A stretch of 64,000 nucleotides of DNA from Gordonia sp. SL306 (GTDB taxonomy: Bacteria; Actinomycetota; Actinomycetes; Mycobacteriales; Mycobacteriaceae): assembly GCF_026625785.1 (NCBI RefSeq), contig NZ_CP113063.1, positions 1,240,001 through 1,304,000 on the forward strand, read 5' to 3'. The translations under genes and the position numbers were made by a program. The notes below the pieces were generated by a model that saw nothing but the letters and a program-made list of their open reading frames with translations, searched no databases and had not been told where the DNA came from. Positions 43,918 to 52,325 of the stretch are shown one piece after another; position 1 is the first letter of the stretch, and the number at the start of each line of letters is the position of its first letter.

Positions 43918-44847
43918 TTAGTTGACTTCGAGAACTGCGGGATCGAAGACGAGGACCCCGTTCGCACTGCCATCCGCGTCATTCATCGCGATGACATCCT
44001 CGGGAAGCGGATCGAAGGTGTCTGCGCGCAGGTAGTCACGAACGGATGTACCGGTGGAGCGCGAATCCACGTTCTCCGGACCCACACGCGCCATCAGATC
44101 GTCGATATGCAGCGTTCTGAAGTCAAAACTGATACGCGCGCTATCGGTCTCGTTTGGGACCGTTGAATGCAGTTGCGCGCCCGAGAACGACAAGATGGAG
44201 CCGCTCTCACCCACCACCCGAACCGCAGACCCCTCCATCCCCGTGCCCGCCTTCGGATGTGGACGAGGATCATGGGTGACGTACCTGGCTGCGTCGCGTC
44301 GTGAAGTACGGTTCCATTCATAAGCGTCGAAGTCGGAACTACTGTTTTCGACCGGCCGACCCCAGAAATCGGGATGAAACTGCATCCCTTTGACTGCCGC
44401 GTTTCCGGCCACCGGGACCCACCAGTTGTTCTGACAGTCGGGCGCGGCATACCACGTGTCGCGGTGAGCGGAGTAGTTGTATCCCAGGCCGGACGACAGG
44501 TAGCTCGCGGTGGGAACGACCCGGAGTTTTGGCACATCGAAGTACGTCTTCGTGATGTCGGCACCGAGGTCCAGCAGGATCTCGCGGAGGAGTTCCTTGG
44601 ATCGGAGGTGATGAGTGAATGCCGGTTTCAGCGCGGCGAGAATTCCTACATACTCCTCCACCGCGAGGTCCCGATGGGCCGTCATCGGATCACGGCCGTC
44701 GAACGCTCGGGATACCATGTCCAGTGCAAAATCAGCCATAGCTCTGATCGAGGCGCGCGGCGACAGGCAGAAAACCGTTCCGTCGTATACCCTTTGGCGA
44801 CGGACATGGTCGGACAGATTCGCTTCGGTGGATACGACGAATGGCAT
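43918..44847 (-). CDS. Fe(II)/2-oxoglutarate-type oxygenase
   Basis: A 309-residue protein with the double-stranded beta-helix pattern of non-haem iron oxygenases. An HxD pair is in NYSAHRDTW (His128, Asp130), the second His in FSGAQLHSTVP (His227), and Arg238 in NETDSARISFDF is the likely 2-oxoglutarate ligand. It is most like phytanoyl-CoA-dioxygenase-type proteins. Its place between the C-methyltransferase and the flippase suggests it hydroxylates or otherwise modifies a sugar or lipid-linked sugar. The substrate is unknown. Confidence 0.72.
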   Translation of the reverse strand: MPFVVSTEANLSDHVRRQRVYDGTVFCLSPRASIRAMADFALDMVSRAFDGRDPMTAHRDLAVEEYVGILAALKPAFTHHLRSKELLREILLDLGADITKTYFDVPKLRVVPTASYLSSGLGYNYSAHRDTWYAAPDCQNNWWVPVAGNAAVKGMQFHPDFWGRPVENSSSDFDAYEWNRTSRRDAARYVTHDPRPHPKAGTGMEGSAVRVVGESGSILSFSGAQLHSTVPNETDSARISFDFRTLHIDDLMARVGPENVDSRSTGTSVRDYLRADTFDPLPEDVIAMNDADGSANGVLVFDPAVLEVN

Positions 44848-44859
44848 GGCAACTCCTGA

Positions 44860-46113
44860 CTATTGGTCGGTAGCCTCAGGGCTGAGAATCTCCAGGTGCG
44901 GAATCGGAATGACGAACTTCCCGTTCCAGTCTCCGACGAACTCCAGGTCGCGGACGATCTCGCCTCGCAGATTCCACGGGAGAATCAGCACATAGTCCGG
45001 CTTCGCCGTCCGTATGTGCTCGGGATCCATGATCTGCAGACGGGTACCCGGAAGATGGCGGCCCTGTTTGTGCGGGTTCCTGTCGACGGTGCACTCGACG
45101 AGATCTTGGCCGACGCCACAGTAGTTCAGCAGGGTGTTGCCCTTTGCCGGCGCGCCGTAGGCGATCACCCGCTCACCACGTTCACGGGCCGAGATCAGGA
45201 AGCTCAACAGTTCGCGCTTCGTACGTGCAGCTGCCACGGCGAAGTCACGATAGCCCTCGATCCTGTCGAGTGCGAAATGCGACTCCTTGCGTGCCAATGC
45301 ATCCAGACGCTCGGTGAGCTCGTATCGATCACTTTCCGCGTGACATGCGTATATGCGCAGCGAGCCACCGTGAGTCGAGACCTCTTCGACATCGAACAAT
45401 CGCAGACCGTGACGCTCGAAGACTTGCGTCACCGAGTGAAGTGAGAAATACGAGAAGTGTTCGTGGTAGATGGTGTCGAACTGATTGTGCAGGATCAGGC
45501 GCAGCAGGTGCGGGAACTCCATTGTGATACGCCCGCCGGGCGAGAGCAGCAGCTTCATCCCGGCGACGAAGTCATTGAGGTCAGGCACGTGCGCCAGTAC
45601 GTTGTTGCCGATCAAATGGTCGGCGAACACACCTTCGTCGACCAGCTTCTCCGCGAGCTTCGTCCCGAAGAAGTCGACGCGGGTGTCAATACCCTTGTCG
45701 CGCGCAACCTCTGCAACATTCGCCGCGGGTTCGATACCGAGAACGGCAACGCCATCACGCTGGAAGTACTGCAAGAGGTACCCGTCGTTGCTGGCTATCT
45801 CCACAACTCTCGTCGACGAATCGATGTCGAACCTGTGGGTGACATCCTCGACGTACTCTCGCGCATGCTCCAGCCAACTCGACGAGTACGACGAGTAGTA
45901 CGCGTAATCGGAGAAGATCTCTTCGGGAGTCTCGAACTCTCCTAGTTGGACTAGCAGGCAGTCGGTGCAGACGTATGCGTGCAGCGGGTAGAAGATCTCT
46001 GGTCGGCCGAGTTCCTCAGGTGCGACGTACGAGTTCGCCATCGGCGACAGACCAAGGTCGCAGAACGTCTCGGTCAGTTCGGCCCAGCATGATCGACAAA
46101 CGGTAGAGGTCAT
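44860..46113 (-). CDS. Sugar C-methyltransferase
   Basis: A 417-residue SAM-dependent methyltransferase of the NDP-sugar C-methyltransferase group (TylC3, NovU and EvaC are the characterised type). The N-terminal zinc-binding domain has CRSCWAEL and CTDCLLVQLG. The SAM motif is VVEIASNDGYLLQYFQ, and the catalytic-region EHFSYFSLHSV and the C-terminal VIAYGAPAKGNTLLNYCG match the family. It should make a branched-chain sugar. It follows the cytidylyltransferase by one base on the same operon. Confidence 0.88.
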   Translation of the reverse strand: MTSTVCRSCWAELTETFCDLGLSPMANSYVAPEELGRPEIFYPLHAYVCTDCLLVQLGEFETPEEIFSDYAYYSSYSSSWLEHAREYVEDVTHRFDIDSSTRVVEIASNDGYLLQYFQRDGVAVLGIEPAANVAEVARDKGIDTRVDFFGTKLAEKLVDEGVFADHLIGNNVLAHVPDLNDFVAGMKLLLSPGGRITMEFPHLLRLILHNQFDTIYHEHFSYFSLHSVTQVFERHGLRLFDVEEVSTHGGSLRIYACHAESDRYELTERLDALARKESHFALDRIEGYRDFAVAAARTKRELLSFLISARERGERVIAYGAPAKGNTLLNYCGVGQDLVECTVDRNPHKQGRHLPGTRLQIMDPEHIRTAKPDYVLILPWNLRGEIVRDLEFVGDWNGKFVIPIPHLEILSPEATDQ

Positions 46114-46114
46114 T

Positions 46115-46885
46115 TCAATCGTTCCAGATCTTCCACGGAGCTTTACCGCACTCCCAGAGGTCGTTCAGCATCACCTTGTCCCACAGAGTGTCCATCCCGC
46201 GCCAGAAGCCTGAATGCTGGTAGGCCGAAAGCTGTCCATCGGTCGATAACTTTTCCAGCGGTTGACGTTCAAAGATCGTGTCGTCACCGTCGATGTAGTC
46301 GAGAAGCTTGGGCGAGGCCACGAAGAACCCGCCGTTGACCCAGCCGGAACTGCCGTGCGGCTTCTCCTGGAACTGCGCAAGACCGTTGTCGATGTCGAGC
46401 GTTCCGTAACGTGCCGGGGGCTGAACCGCCGTCACGGTCGCGACAGTGCCTCCGCGCTCGTGAGCATCGATCACCGCGCGCACATCCAGGTCGGCGACAC
46501 CATCCCCGTAGGTAAACGAGAATGTGTCGTCGCCGATGTGTTCCCGCGCACGCAGCAGCCGGCCACCGGTCATCGTCTCGAGTCCGGTGTCGAGCAGAGT
46601 CACCTTCCATGGTTCGCACTTGGAGCTGTGGGTACTCACCGACCCACTCCCGAGATCGACTGTGATGTCGGACATGTGCAGGAAGTAGTTCGCGAAGTAC
46701 TCCTTGATCATGTAGCCGCGGTAGCCCAAGAGGATCACGAAATCGGTGACCCCCGCGGCGCTGTAGATCTTCATGATGTGCCACAGGATCGGGCGTCCAC
46801 CGATCTCGACCATCGGCTTCGGACGGGTTTGCGATTCCTCACTGATCCGAGTACCGCGTCCACCGGCGAGAATGACTGCCTTCAC
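46115..46885 (-). CDS. rfbF: Glucose-1-phosphate cytidylyltransferase
   Basis: A 256-residue nucleotidyltransferase making CDP-glucose. It begins (V/M)KAVILAGGRGTRISEE, with TRPKPMVEIGGRPILWHIM, YGDGVADLD and FWRGMDTLWDKVMLNDLW, all as in RfbF. The GTG start overlaps the aminotransferase stop (GTGA), with AAGGAGAGG upstream. CDP-glucose leads to CDP-6-deoxy and 3,6-dideoxy sugars in known pathways. The usual next gene, a CDP-glucose 4,6-dehydratase, is not obvious here unless the SDR-type epimerase two genes upstream does it. Confidence 0.93.
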   Translation of the reverse strand: MKAVILAGGRGTRISEESQTRPKPMVEIGGRPILWHIMKIYSAAGVTDFVILLGYRGYMIKEYFANYFLHMSDITVDLGSGSVSTHSSKCEPWKVTLLDTGLETMTGGRLLRAREHIGDDTFSFTYGDGVADLDVRAVIDAHERGGTVATVTAVQPPARYGTLDIDNGLAQFQEKPHGSSGWVNGGFFVASPKLLDYIDGDDTIFERQPLEKLSTDGQLSAYQHSGFWRGMDTLWDKVMLNDLWECGKAPWKIWND

Positions 46886-48063
46886 GATTGGTCCTCTCCT
46901 TGTTGAAGGATCGAAGTGAAGGCGACACACACGGCCTCGACCTGGTCCTCGGTGAGCATGAGCGCGGACGGGAGATTTATTGCCCTCGCGGCGATGTCGT
47001 ATGCGACAGGATTGGTGCGGGCCGCGGTGGCCGCCGTCTCGTAACCGTCGAATGCGGGCAGAGAGCTCAGTGGCGGTAGGAATGGCCGGCTGTCGATCTG
47101 CCGATCGTCGAGCAGTTCCATCATCTGACGGGTGGACAGACCACGCGCACGATCGACAACCGCAGTGACCATCCAGAAGGTACTGACCGCGTCGTGTTCC
47201 CGAATGTTGAGAGTGACGCCGGTGAGCTCGGCCAACCGCGTTTCGTACCACGCGAAGATCTGCCGCTTCTTCTCGACGAGCTCGTCGATGCGCAGAAGTT
47301 GGGCACGCCCGAAGGCCGCTTGCAGACTGCTCATTCGAAACTTGTGGCCGATCTCGTCGGTGACAAAGAACCGGTGTTCGGTCGGTTTCCGGCCGTGATC
47401 ACGAATCCTGGACATCCGTTCAAAGAGCGCGTCGTCGTCAGTGACGGTCATGCCGCCCTCACCCGTCGTCATCGTCTTCGTCCCGTGGAAACTGAAAACG
47501 CCGATGTTTCCGAAACACCCGGCGCGGATACCGTTTCGGGACGCGCCGATCGCCTGCGCGGCGTCCTCGATGATGGGAATCTCCCCGGCCACCTGGCGGA
47601 CTCGGTTCATGTCAGGAGTGTTCCCGTAGAGATCGACGGTGACGATTGCCTTCGTCCGTGGCCCGATAGCCCGCTGCAGTGATTCGGGATCGATACACCA
47701 GGTTTCCGGATCGACATCGGCGAACACCGGCGTTGCCCCGACGTAGATGATCGGCGCCGCGGTGGCCACCCACGTCGCCTCGGGCACCACCACCTCGTCC
47801 CCGGGCCCTACCCCCAGACCCAGCATCGCCAGATACAACGCCGAAGTGCCATGCGGTACCGCGATCGCGTGCCGCAGCCCGAGATGATCGGCGAACTCCC
47901 GTTCGAAGAGGGCGACCGATCGCCCGGCATTCCCGTACCAGTCGGTAGCGGCGGCTTCACTGACGTAGCGCACCTCGAGATCGGTGACCCACGGACCGGC
48001 GACCGGAATTCGCGGCCCGGTCGGCCGGGCAACTGGCGTGGATAATGCGGCGATGTCGGTCAC
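46882..48063 (-). CDS. DegT/DnrJ/EryC1-family sugar aminotransferase
   Basis: A 393-residue PLP enzyme. The internal aldimine Lys is in FSFHGTKTMTTGEGGM, so it is a true aminotransferase rather than the His-containing dehydratase subgroup. Other motifs are VAVPHGTSALYLAMLGLGV, PEATWVATAAPIIYVGA and IIEDAAQAIGA. It should convert a 4-keto (or 3-keto) sugar nucleotide to an amino sugar. The GTG start overlaps the stop of the epimerase gene as GTGA. It resembles GDP-perosamine-synthase-like enzymes in outline; the exact substrate is unclear. Confidence 0.87.
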   Translation of the reverse strand: MTDIAALSTPVARPTGPRIPVAGPWVTDLEVRYVSEAAATDWYGNAGRSVALFEREFADHLGLRHAIAVPHGTSALYLAMLGLGVGPGDEVVVPEATWVATAAPIIYVGATPVFADVDPETWCIDPESLQRAIGPRTKAIVTVDLYGNTPDMNRVRQVAGEIPIIEDAAQAIGASRNGIRAGCFGNIGVFSFHGTKTMTTGEGGMTVTDDDALFERMSRIRDHGRKPTEHRFFVTDEIGHKFRMSSLQAAFGRAQLLRIDELVEKKRQIFAWYETRLAELTGVTLNIREHDAVSTFWMVTAVVDRARGLSTRQMMELLDDRQIDSRPFLPPLSSLPAFDGYETAATAARTNPVAYDIAARAINLPSALMLTEDQVEAVCVAFTSILQQGEDQS

Positions 48064-49094
48064 GCTGTCCCCCAACGTAGGTCCGTTCCTACGGCGCCGG
48101 CGGAACGCAGCCGCTGGATCTCGCGAAGTCGGACGTAAGCCGGCCCCGCGAACATCTCGGTCGTCATCCCACCCTCGCGATAGGCCCCCCAGAGTTGCTC
48201 GACCCCGTGCCGAACGGTCCATCGCGGCTGATACGCGGGCAGGATTCGACGAATCTTGGAGAAGTCGACCTTGTAGTCGCGAATGTCGGGTGATGCGTTC
48301 ATGCCGAATCCGACGGCGCACTCGGGCACCACGTCTGCGACGATGTCCGCAATGTCGCGCACTTGGTAGTTCTCACCGGTTGTTCCGACGTTGAAAGCCT
48401 GGTCGTGGATCGCCTCCGTCGGCGCTTCGAGCGCGGCCGCGAAGGCATCGGCTATGTCCAGGACGTGCACCAACGGTCGCCACGGCGTGCCGTCGCTTTC
48501 CAGCAGGACCTTCCCCGATGTCGCCGCGTGCGCGACGAGATTGTTGACGACGATGTCGGCGCGGAGTCGTCGCGAGACTCCGTAAGCCGTTGCGTTGCGG
48601 AGGTATACCGGCGAGAAGGTGTCGTCGGCGATTGTGCTCAGGTACTGCTCCACGCGCACCTTGGATTCTCCGTATGGGGTCACGGGCTTGAATTCGGCGT
48701 TCTCGTCGAGTTCCTCGTCACCGCCTCTGCCGTACAGGCTGCACGAGGACGAGAACAAGAATCTCCGCACGCCCGCCTTCTTCGTGGCCGCCGCCAGACG
48801 CAACGATGCGTCCAGATTGATGTCGTGGGTCAATTGAGGGTCGAGATCCGACAGCGGGTCGTTCGAGAGTGCGGCGAGATGGATCACGGCATCAACATCG
48901 AGTTTCTCGAGATCGGTGGCGGTCACATCCCGGATGTCAGCGAACAGCGCCGGCAGGGTGACCGGTGCGGCCTGGAAATCACAGTGGCGAAAGAAGTCAG
49001 TGTCCAGGCCCACCACGTCATGGCCGCGAGCCTGGAGAACTGGGACCATCTCCGATCCCAGGTATCCCAGATGTCCGGTGACGAGGACCCTCAT
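48060..49094 (-). CDS. NAD-dependent epimerase/dehydratase
   Basis: A 344-residue extended SDR. It begins MRVLVTGHLGYLGSEMV, has HLAALSNDPLSDLDP, the catalytic region FSSSCSLYGRGG with TPYGESKVRVEQYL (YxxxK), and RPLVHVLDIADAFAAAL. The substrate is a nucleotide sugar; similar proteins include epimerases and 4,6-dehydratases. It is the first gene of the polysaccharide operon (49094 down to 34496). A perfect inverted repeat lies 53 bases upstream of its start. Confidence 0.85.
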   Translation of the reverse strand: MRVLVTGHLGYLGSEMVPVLQARGHDVVGLDTDFFRHCDFQAAPVTLPALFADIRDVTATDLEKLDVDAVIHLAALSNDPLSDLDPQLTHDINLDASLRLAAATKKAGVRRFLFSSSCSLYGRGGDEELDENAEFKPVTPYGESKVRVEQYLSTIADDTFSPVYLRNATAYGVSRRLRADIVVNNLVAHAATSGKVLLESDGTPWRPLVHVLDIADAFAAALEAPTEAIHDQAFNVGTTGENYQVRDIADIVADVVPECAVGFGMNASPDIRDYKVDFSKIRRILPAYQPRWTVRHGVEQLWGAYREGGMTTEMFAGPAYVRLREIQRLRSAGAVGTDLRWGTA

Positions 49095-49429
49095 CGCCCC
49101 TCCTCGCGAGAATGATGCAGCCGTGCACAATCTGCGGATCTGACGAGTTCGGTCAGCAGGACCGAACAATCGTGATGTATCACTATTACTGTCCCCCAGG
49201 GCAACTGGACGAAACGCGGCAAACTCACCGACAGTGGTTCGTCTACCAGCCACGTTCGACGAGAGGATCACGGCTAAATCTAGGGTTCCCGGCCGTGGGC
49301 CACAATCAGATTCCGCGTGACAATTGACAGCCAACAGTTGTTCTCACTGCTAGGAGCGGCAGCGGACCGTTCGCCGAGTGCCGATTCCGTTGCGGGAAAG
49401 CCCAGTTGTGGGGCAGGCAAAGCCGACCG
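49095..49429. other. Promoter region of the polysaccharide operon, no confident gene
   Basis: A 335-base gap between the operon start and the LysR gene stop. It contains the inverted repeat at 49147, a short palindrome GTGATGTATCAC at 49172-49183 and lower-GC tracts. On the plus strand a 71-codon frame (49112-49327) starts with a CxxC pair (PCTICGSDEF) and a further Cys; it has no clear ribosome site and I do not call it a gene. The operon promoter is expected here, but no clean -10/-35 pair was found. Confidence 0.5.
49147..49167. promoter_or_regulatory. Perfect inverted repeat upstream of the polysaccharide operon
   Basis: GTTCGGTC, a five-base AGCAG spacer and GACCGAAC form a perfect 8-base inverted repeat, 53 bases before the first start codon of the operon. 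It could be an operator or a 5'-leader hairpin. The LysR-type gene nearby is a candidate binder, although the motif is not a standard T-N11-A box. Confidence 0.5.
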
Positions 49430-50326
49430 TCACGGTCGGAGCGATGCGACTATCCTGTTCCGGATATCGGAGGTGGTGTGCGGCAGCCACATGGCCTGCA
49501 CCGGCATGGTCGGCGACTCAGCGATGTCGATGACCCGAATCCTGTTGCCGTATAGCCATCCCGGCTCGTTGGTAACGAAGGTGCATGCCTGCGGATGCGC
49601 GATCACAGCGGTGTGCGGCGGCGTACCGCGCAGTCTGGACACCGTCAGCCTGGGCTCGAACCCGGCAGCCTGACAGATCGATATCAGCATGCGGATGTAT
49701 TCGCTGTCCTCTTCCGGCTCTGCTACCGACACCACGATCTCGTACTCCGTCAGGCCCCCCAGGCCGACTCGGTCGTATTGGGCCAGCGGGTGGTCGCTGC
49801 CGACGGCCAGTCGCAGCTCATGATTGCCGGCGATGGTCCCCGCCAGATCCAACGGCGTCTGGATCCCGCGCCTCAACGCGAGGTCGATGTGTCCGTCGAG
49901 CAATTCAGCACGGATCTGGTCCGCAAATATCAGGCGCACGGTGATCGGCACCGAAGGATCGGCGATGACGACCGGTTCGATGACCGTGAACACCTCGGAA
50001 GGTGCGAGATTCGGCGTGTGTCCAATGACGTACGGTCGTATGCTCGCCGCGCCGGCGGCCTGCACCATCGCCGTCAGCTGGTTGCCGCCCGCGAGAAGTG
50101 CTGCCGCACCCCGGTAGAGGGTTTCGCCGGCTTGTGTCAGCATCAGGCTGCGCCTCGTCCGCGAGAACAACTCGACGCCGAGTGTCCGTTCGAGTTCTTT
50201 GATCGCCGACGACGCCGCCTGCTGCGTCATGAACATCTTCTCGGCCGCAACGCGCAAACTGGGCGCCTCAGCGACGGTCACGAACATTCGAAGGCGTCGC
50301 AGGTCCAAATCATCTCGACTCTTCAT
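49430..50326 (-). CDS. LysR-family transcriptional regulator
   Basis: A 298-residue LysR-type regulator. The N-terminal winged HTH is DLRRLRMFVTVAEAPSLRVA, then MTQQAASSAIKELERTLG and VELFSRTRRSLMLTQAGE. The C-terminal part is a periplasmic-binding-like effector domain (DGHIDLALRRGIQTPLDLAG). It is divergent from the sugar-phosphate transferase with 140 bases between, and upstream of the polysaccharide operon on the same strand. It is a likely regulator of one or both. The inducer is unknown. The ATG at 50326 is preferred over a TTG one codon earlier. Confidence 0.88.
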   Translation of the reverse strand: MKSRDDLDLRRLRMFVTVAEAPSLRVAAEKMFMTQQAASSAIKELERTLGVELFSRTRRSLMLTQAGETLYRGAAALLAGGNQLTAMVQAAGAASIRPYVIGHTPNLAPSEVFTVIEPVVIADPSVPITVRLIFADQIRAELLDGHIDLALRRGIQTPLDLAGTIAGNHELRLAVGSDHPLAQYDRVGLGGLTEYEIVVSVAEPEEDSEYIRMLISICQAAGFEPRLTVSRLRGTPPHTAVIAHPQACTFVTNEPGWLYGNRIRVIDIAESPTMPVQAMWLPHTTSDIRNRIVASLRP

Positions 50327-50466
50327 CAACCTGTCCCTGTCAGTTGTCCACGACGCTGTGATTGTAGGTTGTGATTCCCATCTTTACATTGGTAATGCGC
50401 TTCCTGGACGTTTCGGGATGCACCTCGCGGACGAAACACAAGATCTGACGACCGGTTTGGGGGATC

Positions 50467-51987
50467 ATGACTGCGTATCGCGCCACCGGGCACGAGTCGA
50501 TGGCTGTCGAGCGACGCCGCCGACTCGGTCGCGATCGACACGAGTTCCTGCCGATCGCGTCGCGCGGACGAGCATGGGTCCCAGGGTTCGTGACCGCGAT
50601 CGCTTTGACAGATGTGGCGGTGATATCGGCGGCAGTTGTTGTGGCACAGCTTCTCCGGTTCGGTTCCGGCTTGGATACCGACAGCTTCGGGGGTGTCCAC
50701 GGTGATCCGGTGGTGGTCATGACATTGTTGATCGCGGCTTGGGTGATCTCGCTGAGAGCGCATCAATCGCTTGACCGACGCATCCTGGGCGTCGGGACCG
50801 AGGAGTACAGCAGGGTCACAACGGCATGCCTCAGCGTCTTCGGAGTCCTGGCAATTCTCGTTCTCGTCCTGAACCTGGAGGTTTCTCGTGGATACTTCGC
50901 GTTGGCGCTACCCCTCGGGACCGTGGGTCTGTTGGTGTCGAGATGGGTGTGGCGCAGGCAACTGAGCCGTCAGAGATCTCGCGGCATCGGTCTTGAGCGT
51001 CTACTGCTGGTCGGCGAGCACATGTCCGTGGCCAGCGTGACCGACCGCCTGAATTTTGCTCCAGAACAACCATTTACGGTTGTGGGAGCGTGCACAACGA
51101 ACACAGATCCGCACGAGTCCTGGGTGGGCAGTTCCCGCGTCCCGGTGTACGGCGGCCTCGACGACGTGGCCGCTGCCGTCGCTGCCACTGACGCGACAAC
51201 CGTCGCGGTCACCTCTCCGGATGCGTTCGGACATCGCGCCATGCAGGACCTGTCGTGGGACCTACATCTCATGGATGTCGACCTGCTGGTCGCTCCGGGG
51301 GTGGCAGATGTCGCGGGGCCCCGGATGATGGTGCGCCCCGTCGCCGGACTGCCACTTCTCCATATAGGCAGACCGAGTTATGCCGGCGCGAACCGGTTCC
51401 GCAAAGCGCTCCTCGACCGTGTCGGTGGCGCGCTGATCGTATTTGCCCTCGCGCCGCTTCTCATGGGCATCGCTCTGGCCATCAAAGTCGATACGCGAGG
51501 ACCTGTGTGGCACCGGTCCGACCGCCTGGGCGTCAACAATCGACCGTTTCGCATGTGGAAGTTCCGGTCGATGGTTCCCGATGCCGAAGCGTTGATGGCC
51601 GATCTCGTCGACCGCAACGAGGGCAATGGGCCCCTGTTCAAGATTCACGACGACCCGAGAGTAACGCCCGTGGGCCGTGTCATCCGCCGATACAGCCTCG
51701 ATGAGCTGCCGCAATTGTTCAATGTGCTGAGCGGATCGATGAGCCTCGTGGGTCCACGTCCACCGCTTCCCTCCGAAGCTGCGACGTATGACGGTCGGGT
51801 GGCCCGCCGGATGCTCGTGAAGCCCGGGATGACCGGCCTTTGGCAGGTGTCGGGACGATCGAATCTGTCGTGGGAGGAGTCTGTCCGGCTCGATGTCTCT
51901 TACGTCGAGAACTGGTCGATCATGCAGGACGCGGTGATCTTGTGGCGCACCTTCCGGGCAGTCGTTTCCAAGAACGGCGCGTACTGA
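50467..51987 (+). CDS. Polyprenyl glycosylphosphotransferase (initiating sugar transferase)
   Basis: A 506-residue WbaP/CpsE-type enzyme. The N-terminus has four or five transmembrane helices (about residues 40-160), then a nucleotide-binding-like middle domain. The C-terminal 190 residues form the catalytic bacterial sugar transferase domain: KALLDRVGGALIVFALAP, FRMWKFRSMVPDAEALM, SLDELPQLFNVLSGSMS, VGPRPPLPSE and KPGMTGLWQVSGRS. It transfers a hexose-1-phosphate to undecaprenyl phosphate, the first step in making the repeat unit for the flippase encoded at 42361. It is divergent from the LysR regulator. Confidence 0.93.
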   Translation: MTAYRATGHESMAVERRRRLGRDRHEFLPIASRGRAWVPGFVTAIALTDVAVISAAVVVAQLLRFGSGLDTDSFGGVHGDPVVVMTLLIAAWVISLRAHQSLDRRILGVGTEEYSRVTTACLSVFGVLAILVLVLNLEVSRGYFALALPLGTVGLLVSRWVWRRQLSRQRSRGIGLERLLLVGEHMSVASVTDRLNFAPEQPFTVVGACTTNTDPHESWVGSSRVPVYGGLDDVAAAVAATDATTVAVTSPDAFGHRAMQDLSWDLHLMDVDLLVAPGVADVAGPRMMVRPVAGLPLLHIGRPSYAGANRFRKALLDRVGGALIVFALAPLLMGIALAIKVDTRGPVWHRSDRLGVNNRPFRMWKFRSMVPDAEALMADLVDRNEGNGPLFKIHDDPRVTPVGRVIRRYSLDELPQLFNVLSGSMSLVGPRPPLPSEAATYDGRVARRMLVKPGMTGLWQVSGRSNLSWEESVRLDVSYVENWSIMQDAVILWRTFRAVVSKNGAY

Positions 51988-52325
51988 ACAGCAGCACGTC
52001 ATTGCATTTCTCAGTTGGTTGCCATGCACTGTCGCCGATGACTTCGTTTCGCTAACAAAGCATTTAGCGATACACGCAATCCGGTCCACCATTGCCGGCC
52101 GGCATGATCCGAGATTCGCCAAACCCAGCGGGGGATCCGCATCGAAATTTCATCCCATTGACGGTATTGATGCTCGCACGCGCCCCAGACTTCCCCGCGT
52201 GGGTTAGTCTCGATGCGTTGGAGCGTTCGTCTTGTCATTCTGTGTGCGTCGCAGACGATGACTTCGTTTCGCTCACAAAGCATTACAAATGAATAATACA
52301 GTCGGGGTCACAGGGGAGACGAAGT
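51988..52325. other. Intergenic region with a 28-base direct repeat
   Basis: A 338-base gap between the sugar transferase and GGDEF genes, lower in GC than the neighbours. A 28-base sequence beginning GATGACTTCGTTTCGCT occurs at 52037-52064 and 52257-52284 with one mismatch, exactly 220 bases apart in direct orientation. Short open frames here have no family-like content. The second copy ends about 40 bases before the GGDEF start, so it may be a regulatory site or the end of a small lost element. Confidence 0.6.

Noticed and set aside
49112..49327. A 71-codon plus-strand frame with a CxxC pair upstream of the polysaccharide operon
   Set aside because: No ribosome site, no recognisable family, and it lies across the expected promoter with two palindromes.
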